Shown: positions 28,744-37,453, counted from the first letter of the stretch. The stretch: DNA of 64,000 bases from Pseudomonas sp. G2-4 (GCF_030064125.1 NZ_CP125957.1:4340001-4404000), one strand, 5' to 3'. The notes: generated by a model from the letters alone, not told the origin. Program-made: numbers and translations.

Positions 28744-29196
28744 TCAAGCCTGGCGCGCACTGCTGCGATACATGAACACCAGGGCCAATGCCAGGCAGGC
28801 CATGGCCAGGATCCGGCTACCGGACAATTCGATGGCCGGATTGCCCAGCCAGCCGAAGTTGTCGATCAGCATGCCCATGCCCAATTGCCCGACGATCACC
28901 GCCACTGTCGCCACCGCCGTGCCAACCCTTGGCACAGCGCCTACCATCACCATCATGTACACGACGCCGAACAAAGCCCCGCTGAGCTGCCATTTCGGCA
29001 CATCCAGGAGGGTCAATGCATGGGCGGGTTCAAAAAACACGATCAGCAGCCCGGTGGTCACCGTGCCCACCGCGAACGTCAGCAGACTGCTGCGCAGCAC
29101 TCCAACCGTCTGGCCCAAACGGCCGTTGATGGCCGCCTGCACGCTCAACACCGCACCGGCCGCGACGACCACTAGCAACAAAACAAACAGGTTCAT
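28744..29196 (-). CDS. Small DMT-superfamily transporter subunit (DUF606/YdcZ type)
   Basis: 150 residues, about five helices. It is the half-size five-helix form of drug/metabolite transporters (VQAAINGRLGQTVGVLRSSLLTFAVGT is typical). The ATG at 29196 lies three bases after the upstream gene's stop codon, and its AGG site lies within that upstream gene. With its partner upstream it probably forms a heterodimer. Substrate unknown. Confidence 0.85.
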   Translation of the reverse strand: MNLFVLLLVVVAAGAVLSVQAAINGRLGQTVGVLRSSLLTFAVGTVTTGLLIVFFEPAHALTLLDVPKWQLSGALFGVVYMMVMVGAVPRVGTAVATVAVIVGQLGMGMLIDNFGWLGNPAIELSGSRILAMACLALALVFMYRSSARQA

Positions 29197-29198
29197 GT

Positions 29199-29696
29199 TC
29201 AACCTCGGGCAATCAGGACAAGGGCAACGACAATCAGGGCCAACGCCAGCCAGCGCTCCCCATTGACTCGCTTGCGGGTCGCACCGAACCAGCCGAAATG
29301 ATCGATCAGGACACTTTTGCCAACCTGGCCGGAGAGGATCGCGATCATGGTCATGGCAATGCCGATGTGGGGCGTGGCGAGCGTCAGTACAACCACGTAG
29401 ATCGGACCGAGCAAACCGCCGATCAACTGCCAGCGCGGCAACTCATGCAAGGCCGGGCCGTGCTGTCGGCCACTGAGCAGCAACAGCAGGAAAAGAATCG
29501 CCGAACCGACACCGAAGATGCTCAGGGTGGCCCACAGATGACCAACCTGGGCCCCGAGTGGCCCGAGCACGCCAGCTTCCACCGACAAGCCCATGCCGGC
29601 CAGGATCACCAAGGGCAACAATAGCCAGCGCAAGAATGGTCGGGTTTGGGAAGCAGCCGCTACCGGCGCGGCCTCGTTGAGTGAAGACGCCTGCAT
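29199..29696 (-). CDS. Small DMT-superfamily transporter subunit (partner)
   Basis: 165 residues from the ATG at 29696 (MQASSLNEAAPV). A soluble N-terminal stretch is followed by about five helices. The IAILSGQVGKSVLIDHFGWFG segment parallels VAVIVGQLGMGMLIDNFGWLG in the downstream partner, showing the two genes are paralogues. Longer in-frame starts run into the promoter region. Divergent from a LysR gene, 111 bases apart, which is the likely regulator. Confidence 0.83.
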   Translation of the reverse strand: MQASSLNEAAPVAAASQTRPFLRWLLLPLVILAGMGLSVEAGVLGPLGAQVGHLWATLSIFGVGSAILFLLLLLSGRQHGPALHELPRWQLIGGLLGPIYVVVLTLATPHIGIAMTMIAILSGQVGKSVLIDHFGWFGATRKRVNGERWLALALIVVALVLIARG

Positions 29697-29807
29697 GTTC
29701 AGAACCTGTGCCAGAGAAAGATGGCCGGCATTATCGGTTGGCGTCGCTGTGCGATAAACGGGAGTATCCTGACAACAGTTTTGCGAATTACGCACAGGAA
29801 AGCTTTC

Positions 29808-30740
29808 ATGCAAGGTCTCAATGAACTGGGTTTCAAGGCGCTGCGACTGTTTGTGGCGGTGCTTGATCACGGCAGTTTTTCAGAGGTGGCGCGGCGCGAA
29901 AGCCTTGCCCCGTCATCGATCTCCCGGCAGATCCAACTGATGGAACAGGCCTTGAACCAGCAGTTGCTCTATCGCCATACCCGTGCTGTGTCCCCCACCG
30001 AAGCCGGCCGCCTGCTGGGGCATCACGCGCGCCTGCTGCTGGTGCAATTGGAAGAAGCCGAACAAGCCTTGCAGGAACAACACAGCGAACCGTCCGGACT
30101 GGTACGGATCAACGCCCCGGTGGTATTCGGCCAACGTCACCTGACTCCGTGGCTGGGACAGCTGTGCGAGCGCTACCCGAAGCTGCAACTGGAGATCCAG
30201 CAGACCGACAGCTACGTCGACCCGCTGCAGGAAGGCGCCGACCTGCTGTTTCGCATCGGCCCGTTGCACGACTCAGGCATGCAGGCGCGGATTCTGGCCC
30301 CCCACCATTTCCAGATCGCGGCCAGCCCGACCTACCTGGCCCGCCACGGCGCACCGAGCAAACCCCAGGACTTGGCGGCCCATCAGTGCTTGGCCTACAA
30401 AGGCGTGACCGGCCAGCAACGCTGGTTCTTCCGCCGCCCGGGCCAGACCTGGACGCCTTACAGTGTCAGGGGGCCGATCACTGGCAACCACGCTGATACC
30501 CTGACCCAGGCCGCTGAACAGGGCCTGGGGCTGGTGATGTTTCCGTCGTGGTTGATCGGCGAAGCCGTGCGCAAGGGCACGCTGGTACCTGTGTTGCAGG
30601 ATTACGAGGCCTCCAACAGTCTTGAACCCCAGCAGATCGCTATCCTCTGGCCGGGCAGTCGTCGCCTGTCGGTGAAGGTCCGCACGGTGATCGATTTCTT
30701 TCTGGAGTGTTTTGGCGAAGTGCCCTACTGGGATCGCTGA
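29808..30740 (+). CDS. LysR family transcriptional regulator
   Basis: 310 residues from the ATG at 29808 (MQGLNELGFKALRLFVAVLDHGSF). The N-terminal winged helix is clear: FSEVARRESLAPSSISRQIQLMEQAL. The effector domain (SGLVRINAPVVFGQRHLTPWL onwards) belongs to the broad LysR group with PBP2-like folds. It is divergent from the DMT pair and, by the usual LysR arrangement, probably controls it from the 29697-29807 intergenic region. Confidence 0.9.
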   Translation: MQGLNELGFKALRLFVAVLDHGSFSEVARRESLAPSSISRQIQLMEQALNQQLLYRHTRAVSPTEAGRLLGHHARLLLVQLEEAEQALQEQHSEPSGLVRINAPVVFGQRHLTPWLGQLCERYPKLQLEIQQTDSYVDPLQEGADLLFRIGPLHDSGMQARILAPHHFQIAASPTYLARHGAPSKPQDLAAHQCLAYKGVTGQQRWFFRRPGQTWTPYSVRGPITGNHADTLTQAAEQGLGLVMFPSWLIGEAVRKGTLVPVLQDYEASNSLEPQQIAILWPGSRRLSVKVRTVIDFFLECFGEVPYWDR

Positions 30741-30844
30741 GTAGCGATTTCTCAACATTGGATAATGCAGACCTTGCGCTGGAGTCTGATGTGATGCCCA
30801 TGGGATGATCGACCTCCAAGCGCGACCATCCGTGGAGAGTTTCA

Positions 30845-31432
30845 ATGTCATTGCTGAGTAAACATGCCGCCGCCCTGTTGCTGACGGCCATCGCCGCTCT
30901 GGTAGCGGTGCCTGCCCAGGCAGCTCCGTCCAAAGCCACCGGCGATGCAGCGGCACAGAAGGTTTCGATGTTGGGCGGCAAGTTCGTCTTCACCTTGCCC
31001 AAGGGGTTCATCGCAACGCCATTGCCCGCCGGTGATGCCGCCCAGGGCACCGCTGGGGCGACAGGCACGATGTACAGCAATGCCACCAGCCGGACCGTGG
31101 TGATCGCGGCGGAGAACACCATCATTAACGGCGCGAAGGTGAAGGACGATGATGGTGCATTCCTCGACACCACCATGGGGGACTTCGCTGTCCAGCGCAC
31201 CACAGCACTGCCGGATGCCAAGATCCTGAGCGCAAAGAGCCTGACCCAGAAAGGCACCGGCCTGGGTCTGCGTCAGCTCGACACCAGCGCCACCCAGGGT
31301 GGCGGGCCGACCCTCGACACCACGTTGCTGGCCGCCTCAGGCACGCGCATGGCAGTGGTGCAGGTCATCTCCCGGGCCAAAGACAAGGCCGGTCATGAGG
31401 CGTTGGTGAAGCAGATCGCCAGCGGTCAATAA
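30845..31432 (+). CDS. Exported protein of unknown function
   Basis: 195 residues. Signal peptide at 1-26 (cut after VPAQA). The mature part is a mixed alpha/beta domain (GGKFVFTLPKGFIATPLPAGDA, TMYSNATSRTVVIAAEN, TRMAVVQVISRAKDKAGHEALVKQI). It recalls small conserved Pseudomonas periplasmic proteins without a named fold. GAGAG precedes the ATG. It stands alone. Confidence 0.7.
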   Translation: MSLLSKHAAALLLTAIAALVAVPAQAAPSKATGDAAAQKVSMLGGKFVFTLPKGFIATPLPAGDAAQGTAGATGTMYSNATSRTVVIAAENTIINGAKVKDDDGAFLDTTMGDFAVQRTTALPDAKILSAKSLTQKGTGLGLRQLDTSATQGGGPTLDTTLLAASGTRMAVVQVISRAKDKAGHEALVKQIASGQ

Positions 31433-31447
31433 GCGCCCCAGAACAGC

Positions 31448-31530
31448 TGGGAGCCGAGCTTGCTCGCGATGGCTTCGGCACACCCAACTTTGATGCAAGC
31501 TGACCCACTGCTATCGCGAGCAAGCTCCCA
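31448..31530. repeat. Degenerate REP doublet
   Basis: The left copy reads TGGGAGCCGAGCTTGCTCGC and the right copy has lost the GCTCGC part of its arm. It lies between convergent genes. Confidence 0.65.
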
Positions 31531-31546
31531 AAGGGATTTACAGTGA

Positions 31547-32263
31547 TCAGGGATTAAGCCGCTCCAGCCAGGCCCGCAGGTCTTGTACTTCCAGGGCGCT
31601 GATGCTGTGACCCACGCCCGGGTACGCATGGAATTCGGGCTCCAGGGCCAGGGTCTTGAGGAAGGTGTTGGCCTCGGTACCGTCGTGGTAAGGGATGATC
31701 GGGTCCGCCGTGCCATGGCCGATGAACACAGCCAGGGTTCGTCGCGACTCGTCGGGGGTCAGTTCGGCCCGCAGCACCGGCAGGACCCTCCCGCCCATCG
31801 CGGCAATCCCGCCAACAGCCTCGGGGTGTCGCAGGGCAACCTCATAGGACATCATCGCGCCCTGGCTGAAGCCCACCAGGTACACATTGCTCGCGTCAGT
31901 CGGGTACTTGGCCCGGGCCTTCTCGATGAACTCCAGCAGCAGTTGGCCGCTGGCCTTCAGGTCTGACGTGTCGCCGTCATAGGCGCCCTCGCCCTTCTTG
32001 GCAAACCATTGGTAATGATCCGGCTCCATGGTTTTAGGGGCCCGCACCGAGAGGTAATTGTAGTGCCCGGGCAGTTCGTCCCTGAGCTCGAACAGGTCCT
32101 GTTCGTTGCTGCCGGAGCCATGCAGGAAGATCACCAGCGGTCGGTTCCTGGCCTGTTCATCGGCGTCGGCGAGGTAGTTGAGCGGCAAGTCCGTGTGCAG
32201 CGAGGGTTGGGCCTGCAACCCGGACGAAACCAGCAACAGCAACAGGGCGAGCATTTTAAACAT
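31547..32263 (-). CDS. Exported alpha/beta hydrolase (carboxylesterase/phospholipase type)
   Basis: 238 residues from the ATG at 32263. Signal peptide at about 1-18 (MFKMLALLLLLVSSGLQA). VIFLHGSGSNEQDLFEL gives the oxyanion region. The nucleophile Ser is in VGFSQGAMMSYEVAL. The Asp is in FIGHGTADPIIPY, and the His is in YPGVGHSISALEV. The pattern fits the YpfH/EstB carboxylesterase group, here in a periplasmic form. Substrate unknown. Confidence 0.88.
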   Translation of the reverse strand: MFKMLALLLLLVSSGLQAQPSLHTDLPLNYLADADEQARNRPLVIFLHGSGSNEQDLFELRDELPGHYNYLSVRAPKTMEPDHYQWFAKKGEGAYDGDTSDLKASGQLLLEFIEKARAKYPTDASNVYLVGFSQGAMMSYEVALRHPEAVGGIAAMGGRVLPVLRAELTPDESRRTLAVFIGHGTADPIIPYHDGTEANTFLKTLALEPEFHAYPGVGHSISALEVQDLRAWLERLNP

Positions 32264-32327
32264 CGATCTTCCTCCATCATTCGATAGCCGCACGGCAGAC
32301 ACCGTGCGGTGAGGTAGACAGCACTTA

Positions 32328-33440
32328 TCAGTCGTTGATCAATTTCCCCGTACGAATAGGCTCACGTCCGGCGACTTTCGCCTGCCAGATTCCCGGCTGG
32401 GTGTAGCGTCCGCGGTCCAGGGCGAACAGCACGCCGCTGGTGCCCGCCCGTACGATGGAGACACGATCGCTCAACGGATCGACCACTTCGAACAACGGAT
32501 CGCCCTGCTCCACCCACTCCCCGGCTTCACGCAGGAAACTCACGACGCCATGGTGCGGCGCGAACAGGTATTGCGTGCCTTCGAAGGGAAAGCCTTCGCA
32601 ACATTCGCTGGGCGCGGATGGCCAGTCCCCGGCGATAAGGCCCTGCTCGGCCAGGAACCCGAGGATGGCCTCGCAATTGGCCCGGGCCTGCTCCACCCGG
32701 GTATCACCCATGCTCCCCAGTTCCAGCGTAGTCGCCAGGTTGGCTGGCGGAATCGCCGCTTCGGGAAAGGCCTTGGCCAGGCGCAACCAGGGCGAGGAAC
32801 AGGATTCGTCGAACGAACTGCCGCCGGAATCCTCGCACAGCAACGCTACTCCGGCGTTCAACCGTGCAGCCAGGGAGCGCCACTGCGGCCATTGCTGTGG
32901 TAAAGCGTACAAGTGGATCGCCGCCTCGAAGTCGCAATGCAAATCCAGGGTGACATCAGCGTCGCAAGCATGGCGCAGCAACAGGCGATGCAGCGCTTCG
33001 AGTTGTGAAGGTGGCGCTGGAAGGTCATCGAGGACCTGGGCCATGGTCTGGCGGATCAGCGTGATATTGGCAGCGGGGTCGTCCCCCAGGCGATCACCGA
33101 TGCGTTGCGCCACCGGGCCGCTGAGTTCGACAAAGGCACGGTTGAAGTTCTTGCCGCTGCCCAACTCGAAACGCCCCATGTGAGCGCTTTGCACATGCTG
33201 ATCCAGCCCAATGGGATTGGCCACCGGCACCAGCTCGATCACCCCTTTGAGCAGGCCCTGGGCCTCAAGATCGTTAAGCCGCTGCTTAAGCTCCCAGGCG
33301 GTGCGCATGCCCGGCAATTCATCGGCGTGCAGGCTGGCCTGGATGTAGGCCTTGCGCGGGCCATGGCCGTAACGAAACACACTGAGCCGGCGTTCGGTGC
33401 CCAAGTGGCTCCATGGCAGGGTATGGTCGATGCGTTGCAT
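32328..33440 (-). CDS. Succinylglutamate desuccinylase/aspartoacylase family protein (AotO-like)
   Basis: 370 residues from the ATG at 33440 with GGAG upstream. It is a zinc carboxypeptidase-like fold: ASLHADELPG (His/Glu ligands), NPIGLDQHVQ, KNFNRAF and DLHCDFEAAIHLY (third His). The C-terminal part from about 280 (FAPHHGVVSFLREAGEWVEQGDPLFEVVDP) is a lipoyl/biotinyl-like barrel. In P. aeruginosa a protein of this kind, AotO, is encoded within the arginine/ornithine uptake operon. Here it lies directly downstream of an AotJ-like binding protein, but the permease and ATPase genes are missing. Confidence 0.85.
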   Translation of the reverse strand: MQRIDHTLPWSHLGTERRLSVFRYGHGPRKAYIQASLHADELPGMRTAWELKQRLNDLEAQGLLKGVIELVPVANPIGLDQHVQSAHMGRFELGSGKNFNRAFVELSGPVAQRIGDRLGDDPAANITLIRQTMAQVLDDLPAPPSQLEALHRLLLRHACDADVTLDLHCDFEAAIHLYALPQQWPQWRSLAARLNAGVALLCEDSGGSSFDESCSSPWLRLAKAFPEAAIPPANLATTLELGSMGDTRVEQARANCEAILGFLAEQGLIAGDWPSAPSECCEGFPFEGTQYLFAPHHGVVSFLREAGEWVEQGDPLFEVVDPLSDRVSIVRAGTSGVLFALDRGRYTQPGIWQAKVAGREPIRTGKLIND

Positions 33441-33543
33441 GAGGAACTCCGGATGACGGTATCTCGATAGGCGCAGGGTAAAACAATCGCCCATGAAAAA
33501 GGCGGCCGGCCGGGTCAACGGCGGGCCACCTTGGATTCAGCGA

Positions 33544-34323
33544 TTAATGCCCGTAGACGTCAAACGCGAAGTATTTGTCCTGCACCTTCTTGTAGGTGCC
33601 GTTGGCGCGGATTTCAGTGATGGCGGCGTTGAATTTCTCGGCCAGGGCCTTGTCACCCTTGCGCACCGCAATGCCGGCGCCGCCGCCGAAGTACTTCGCG
33701 TCTTCATAGGTCGGGCCCACGAAGGCGAAACCTTTACCAGCGTCGGTTTTCAGGAAGCCGTCGTCGAGGTTGACTGAGTCGGCCAGCATGGCGTCGAGGC
33801 GTCCGGCGACCATGTCCAGGTTGGCTTCCTGCTGGGAGCTGTAGCGCACCAGGTTGATGCCTGCTGGTACCAGTACCTCGGTGGCGAAACGGTCATGGGT
33901 ACTGGCGCGCAGCACACCGACTTTCTTGCCCTTGAGTTCAGTCAGCGGGTCTTTGACCTCGGAGCCTTCCTTCATCACGAAGCGCGCCGGGGTGTGGTAG
34001 TACTTGATGGTGAAGTCGACGTTCTTCTTGCGGTCGTCAGTGATGGTCATGGACGACAGGATCGCGTCGATTTTCTTCACTTTCAGCGCCGGGATCAGGC
34101 CATCGAACTCTTGCTCGACCCAGGTGCACTTGATCTTCATCTGCTCACAGAGCGCGTCACCGATATCGACATCGAAGCCGGCCAGCTTGCCGTCAGGGGT
34201 TTTCATCGAAAACGGTGGATAACCGGCTTCGATCCCGAGGCGGATCGGCTTGGCCTCTTCGGCCACGGCCGACAGGGACAACACGGACAGTGCCAGGGCA
34301 CCGAACATTGCTAGCTTCTTCAT
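33544..34323 (-). CDS. Periplasmic basic amino-acid binding protein (AotJ/ArgT-like)
   Basis: 259 residues. Signal peptide at 1-21 (cut after LSAVA). The family-3 solute-binding fold is complete: [36 protein letters not shown], the hinge [32 protein letters not shown], then [15 protein letters not shown] and [13 protein letters not shown]. The ligand is likely Arg/Lys/Orn by family. An in-frame complete ABC system is not next to it: only an AotO-like gene follows about 100 bases downstream, so it must use transporter subunits encoded elsewhere. Confidence 0.9.
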   Translation of the reverse strand: MKKLAMFGALALSVLSLSAVAEEAKPIRLGIEAGYPPFSMKTPDGKLAGFDVDIGDALCEQMKIKCTWVEQEFDGLIPALKVKKIDAILSSMTITDDRKKNVDFTIKYYHTPARFVMKEGSEVKDPLTELKGKKVGVLRASTHDRFATEVLVPAGINLVRYSSQQEANLDMVAGRLDAMLADSVNLDDGFLKTDAGKGFAFVGPTYEDAKYFGGGAGIAVRKGDKALAEKFNAAITEIRANGTYKKVQDKYFAFDVYGH

Positions 34324-34518
34324 TTTTGCTCCTGAGTGCGCAGGGGTTTTTATTGGTCATTATTGGCAGATTCGTAGGCAGCGTTCGGTCGGTGAGGACC
34401 GAAGTGGCCGGGAGTCTAGAGGGGTGCTCAGGTGGGGAATTGCGTGGAGGCGACAAATAGTTATGAAAATAATCAGGGTTGCTTGGTGAGCATGAGGTTT
34501 GAGAAAAACCTGACAGGC

Positions 34519-34841
34519 TTGTAGTTCGGGTGTATATCCGTTTCTTCGGTAACGGCCACTTAGGGTTACGCCCTTACGGCGTCTCACTTTTGAGAAGCGC
34601 AAAAGTAAGCAAAACGCTCTTGCCCCACCACTCGGTGCCTCGCCTAGGCTCGGCATGCCCTCTCTCCGGCATTGCTCCGTGGGCCCGCTGCGAAGGGCCA
34701 TCCATGGCCCAGCGCAGCTATCCCGGCATCCATGCCGGGATGCCCACTACGCAATGCCTGCGTTCGGCCAGCGTGGTTTAACGGGGCGCCTAAGATCAAA
34801 AGCCGAAGCGAGGCGGCCTTATAGCCGACCTGTCTCTTTGT
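34519..34841. repeat. Large extragenic repeat, intact copy
   Basis: A block of about 320 bases that recurs in inverted orientation at 35839-36046 plus 37348-37453. It includes GGCGTCTCACTTTTGAGAAG, GCGCAAAAGTAAGCAAAACG, CACTCGGTGCCTCGCCTAGG, and an internal hairpin around CCGGCATCCATGCCGG. No reading frame in it is credible. I recall such blocks as common non-coding repeats in Pseudomonas genomes, without an agreed function. Confidence 0.8.
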
Positions 34842-34857
34842 CGTACTCCGATCCAAC

Positions 34858-35147
34858 TGTGGGAGCGAGCTTGCTCGCGAAAGCGGAGGGCCAGTTTGCG
34901 GTGATGTTGGCTGTGCCTACGTCATCGCGAGCAAGCTCGCTCCCACAGGTTTTCGACGCTCCGCGTTCCGTTTCTGAAATCAATTGCTCCCCTGGCCTTC
35001 TGAAAATCTCGTGGGAATTTACTCACCGTGGCGAGGGAGCTTGCTCCCGCTGGGCTGCGAAGCAGCCCCCTCTTTTCGTCAGACCAACCCCATGCCCAGG
35101 ATTTACGGCGGCTGCGCCACCGAGCGGGAGCAAGCTCCCTCGCCACG
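34858..35147. repeat. Two REP doublets of different families side by side
   Basis: A doublet of the GGGAGCGAGCTTGCTC family lies at 34858-34947. A doublet of the GGGAGCTTGCTCCC family lies at 35027-35147. They occupy most of the space between the intact large repeat and the leader of the small gene at 35451. Confidence 0.8.
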
Positions 35148-35314
35148 GGGTTTGTGGGCGTCCTACAGGTCGGTTGTTGCTTCAAAAATCCCCTCCTATA
35201 GTTCGGTTCACCTGCTGGCGTTGGTCAGTGGGGAGGGTTTCGCAGCCCTAACAACGGATGAGACTTTGCACCGTCGAATGAAAACTCAGGCAAACTTGCC
35301 CGCGTTCGTTTTAT

Positions 35315-35392
35315 GGCGGTTGCGCGTGGGAGACCTTCGGGTCTGCCGGGTTTGGTCTCTTCCTCGGTCTGCGAACCCGCGCGCAACTGCCA
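35315..35392 (+). ncRNA. Predicted three-way-junction RNA leader or small RNA
   Basis: An outer stem pairs 35315-35326 (GGCGGTTGCGCG) with 35380-35391, one mismatch, and extends by a T-A pair. Inside it are two hairpins: 35331-35335 with 35340-35344 (AGACC-TTCG-GGTCT, a UUCG-type tetraloop) and 35347-35352 with 35374-35379 (CGGGTT/AACCCG). The structure ends about 60 bases before the ATG of the small gene at 35451. It looks like a cis-regulatory leader, though an independent RNA is possible. Confidence 0.55.
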
Positions 35393-35450
35393 CCCGCTTG
35401 ATTCGCAGCAAAAAGGTGGCAATTCATTTTCCTTGATAGAGCCCAACCTT

Positions 35451-35732
35451 ATGACGACAAATCAATCATCTAACCGCTTTACCCCGCTAACCCCAATCGC
35501 CACCACCCAACCCATCCTGTTCATCGACCGCACCGCCCCATTGCCCGAACTCCACGCCTGCGTCAGCGAACGCCTGCACGCCACCCTCGACTACCTGACG
35601 CTCATGGCCTGCACGACTCTGCGCGACTCAGCCGAGACCGACATCAATACCCTCGCCAACATCGCCCGGATCATGGTCCAGGATGTGGCGGATGTTTTTG
35701 GGGTGGTTGAACAGCGGGGGCTTGAAGGGTAA
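35451..35732 (+). CDS. Small protein, DUF3077/DUF6124-like
   Basis: 93 residues starting MTTNQSSNRFTPLTP. The C-terminal 60 residues form two predicted helices (LHACVSERLHATLDYLTLMACTTL and INTLANIARIMVQDVADVFGVVEQRG). This resembles the small helical Pseudomonas families DUF3077 and DUF6124, which occur in many paralogues per genome; the match is from memory and loose. It is preceded by an elaborate structured leader and is enclosed between inverted copies of a large extragenic repeat. Confidence 0.6.
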   Translation: MTTNQSSNRFTPLTPIATTQPILFIDRTAPLPELHACVSERLHATLDYLTLMACTTLRDSAETDINTLANIARIMVQDVADVFGVVEQRGLEG

Positions 35733-35742
35733 TAGAGCTTCC

Positions 35743-35812
35743 CTGAGAAGCGAGCTTGCTCAATATCTTCATCGAGAGTGACATCGCCTTCGCGAGCAGG
35801 CTCGCTCCCACA
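35743..35812. repeat. Degenerate REP doublet
   Basis: The left copy at 35743-35765 is decayed (GAGAAGCGAGCTTGCTCAAT). The right copy at 35781-35812 is normal. Confidence 0.6.
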
Positions 35813-35838
35813 GGGGAAACGCGCTCCCCCAGAACCAG

Positions 35839-36046
35839 GTCGGCTATAAGGCCGCCTCGCTTTGGTTTTTGATCTGGGGCGCCCCGTGAACCACGATGGC
35901 CGAACGTAGGTATTGCGCAGTGGGCACCTCGGCATGGATGCCGAGGTAGCCGCGCTGGACCATGGATGGTCCTTCGCGGCGGCCCACGGAGCAATGCCTA
36001 CGTTCGGGCATGCCGAGCCTAGGCGAGGCACCGAGTGGTGGGGCAT
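35839..36046. repeat. Large extragenic repeat, inverted copy, left part (split by the IS)
   Basis: Inverted relative to 34519-34841: it begins with GGCTATAAGGCCGCCTCGCT and reaches CACCGAGTGGTGGGGC just before the IS. The rest of this copy continues at 37348 on the far side of the insertion. Confidence 0.8.
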
Positions 36047-36057
36047 GTACGGGACAA

Positions 36058-37336
36058 CCACATGGGTTACAAAAAAGAGCATTCACATAGGTGACACTTT
36101 TATTGAAACATAACCGTTCTTCGCGTCCCTGGCATTGACGTGACCTAGGATCACCGGACCGAAGATCACATTCCATACCCCGTCTTTGATCATCTCCATT
36201 CCAATGTTCTGATGCCTGAGCAGATTCCCCACGTATATCCGCAGGCCAGCTCGATTAATGATGCCGCTACCATCTGCCAGGTAACACTCAATATGGCTCG
36301 CATATCCCATTTCCGGTAGCTTCTCCGGATAAGATCGAGTTGAGGGCATATAGCAGGTCGCCGGGGTTTTCTGGCCGAGCGCCTCGTGTCCTCGCTCATA
36401 ATTGTAGTGCTGCATAAATCGATCAAAGTGTTTTTGCTGAGCCTCCCAAGCAATTGCCGGCGGTTGGGGAAAGGTACTTTTCAAAGTCCGATGCATGCGC
36501 TCATGTCGTCCATTTTGGTCTGGCCGACCGGGCTCAATTCGCTCAGGAATAATCCCAAGCCGCAGCCACCAGATCGACAACTGCGACAGCCCCGCACGCC
36601 CTGTACTGGCAAACGGCACGCCGTTATCGGTGCGGATGCGCTCAGGCATCCCATACTCACGAAAAACGCGCTCGAAGGTTTGCTGGGTCTCCTTGAGATT
36701 GGTATTGGCCATACTCTCGCAGGCCAGCAGGAAGCGACTGGCATGATCCATGATCGTCAGCGGATAGCACCAAACGCCCGCCCCGGTAAGGAACTGGCCC
36801 TTGTAATCTGCACTGAAGATCTGATTAGGCGTTTCTGCCTTACGCAAAGGCTTGGGATAGACAGCGACACGCTGACGCGACGGTCGAGGCGTGATCAGGT
36901 CAGCTGCCTTAAGTATGTTGTAAATGGTCGTTTTCGACGGAGGATCCTGGCCGGGGAAACGCGTCATCAAGTCGTTCTGAATCTTTTTAGGTCCCGGAAC
37001 CGTTTCGCCAACAGAACGAAGCTCAATGATCGCCTGCCTCACGGCCAGCGGCACCACATAGGTTTGGTTGATCCGTCGGCGGCTACGTTCGTCAAGCCCG
37101 CTGGGGCCCTCCCGCTCATAGCGTTCAACCCATTTGTAGCCAGTCTTTCGGCTGATCTGATAGTCCTGGCACAGCCGGCTAAAGCTGTGCTTTTCAGACA
37201 GATACTCAGCGATGAACATCACTTTAAGGTCCATAGGTTTCAGCTCTTTCCAGGGCATGGTCAGATCCTCGCGAAATCGACCCTGCCAGTTAAAAACTGT
37301 TACCTATGTGCGTGAACTGATTTGTAACCCATGTGG
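36058..37336. mobile_element. IS481-family insertion sequence
   Basis: About 1.28 kb bounded by inverted ends CCACATGGGTTACAAA (36058-36073) and its complement (37321-37336). The true tips may lie a few bases further out. Each end holds two copies of CACATRGGTNACA spaced exactly 25 bases apart (left 36059 and 36084; right 37335 and 37310 on the other strand), probably transposase-binding sites. A single transposase fills the element. I could not define a target-site duplication with confidence. The IS interrupts the inverted copy of the large extragenic repeat. Confidence 0.88.
36083..37258 (-). CDS. IS481-family transposase
   Basis: 391 residues, apparently intact. A helix-turn-helix lies near residues 20-50 (HSFSRLCQDYQISRKTGYKWVERY). 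The DDE catalytic residues are D151 (FSADYKGQF), D211 (RIRTDNGVPF) and E253 (NGRHERMHRTLK). The C-terminal part has the family's GHEALGQKTPATCY motif. The stop codon lies inside the second copy of the terminal 13-base motif. Length and reading frame suggest it could be active. Confidence 0.93.
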   Translation of the reverse strand: MPWKELKPMDLKVMFIAEYLSEKHSFSRLCQDYQISRKTGYKWVERYEREGPSGLDERSRRRINQTYVVPLAVRQAIIELRSVGETVPGPKKIQNDLMTRFPGQDPPSKTTIYNILKAADLITPRPSRQRVAVYPKPLRKAETPNQIFSADYKGQFLTGAGVWCYPLTIMDHASRFLLACESMANTNLKETQQTFERVFREYGMPERIRTDNGVPFASTGRAGLSQLSIWWLRLGIIPERIEPGRPDQNGRHERMHRTLKSTFPQPPAIAWEAQQKHFDRFMQHYNYERGHEALGQKTPATCYMPSTRSYPEKLPEMGYASHIECYLADGSGIINRAGLRIYVGNLLRHQNIGMEMIKDGVWNVIFGPVILGHVNARDAKNGYVSIKVSPM

Positions 37337-37347
37337 GTGAGTCATAC

Positions 37348-37453
37348 CGGCAAAAGCGTTTTGCTTACTTTTGCGCTTCTCAAAAGTGAGACGCCGTAAG
37401 GGCGGAACCCTAAGCAGCCGTTACCGCAGCAACGGATATACACACGAACTATA
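37348..37453. repeat. Large extragenic repeat, inverted copy, right part
   Basis: Resumes the split copy with AGCGTTTTGCTTACTTTTGC and ends at GGATATACACACGAACTATA, matching the first third of the intact copy at 34519 read backwards. Confidence 0.8.

Noticed and set aside
35591..36176. Small frames within the large extragenic repeat
   Set aside because: The same frames are not preserved between the two copies of the repeat, and there is no plausible start signal. Such frames are often misannotated as hypothetical proteins.
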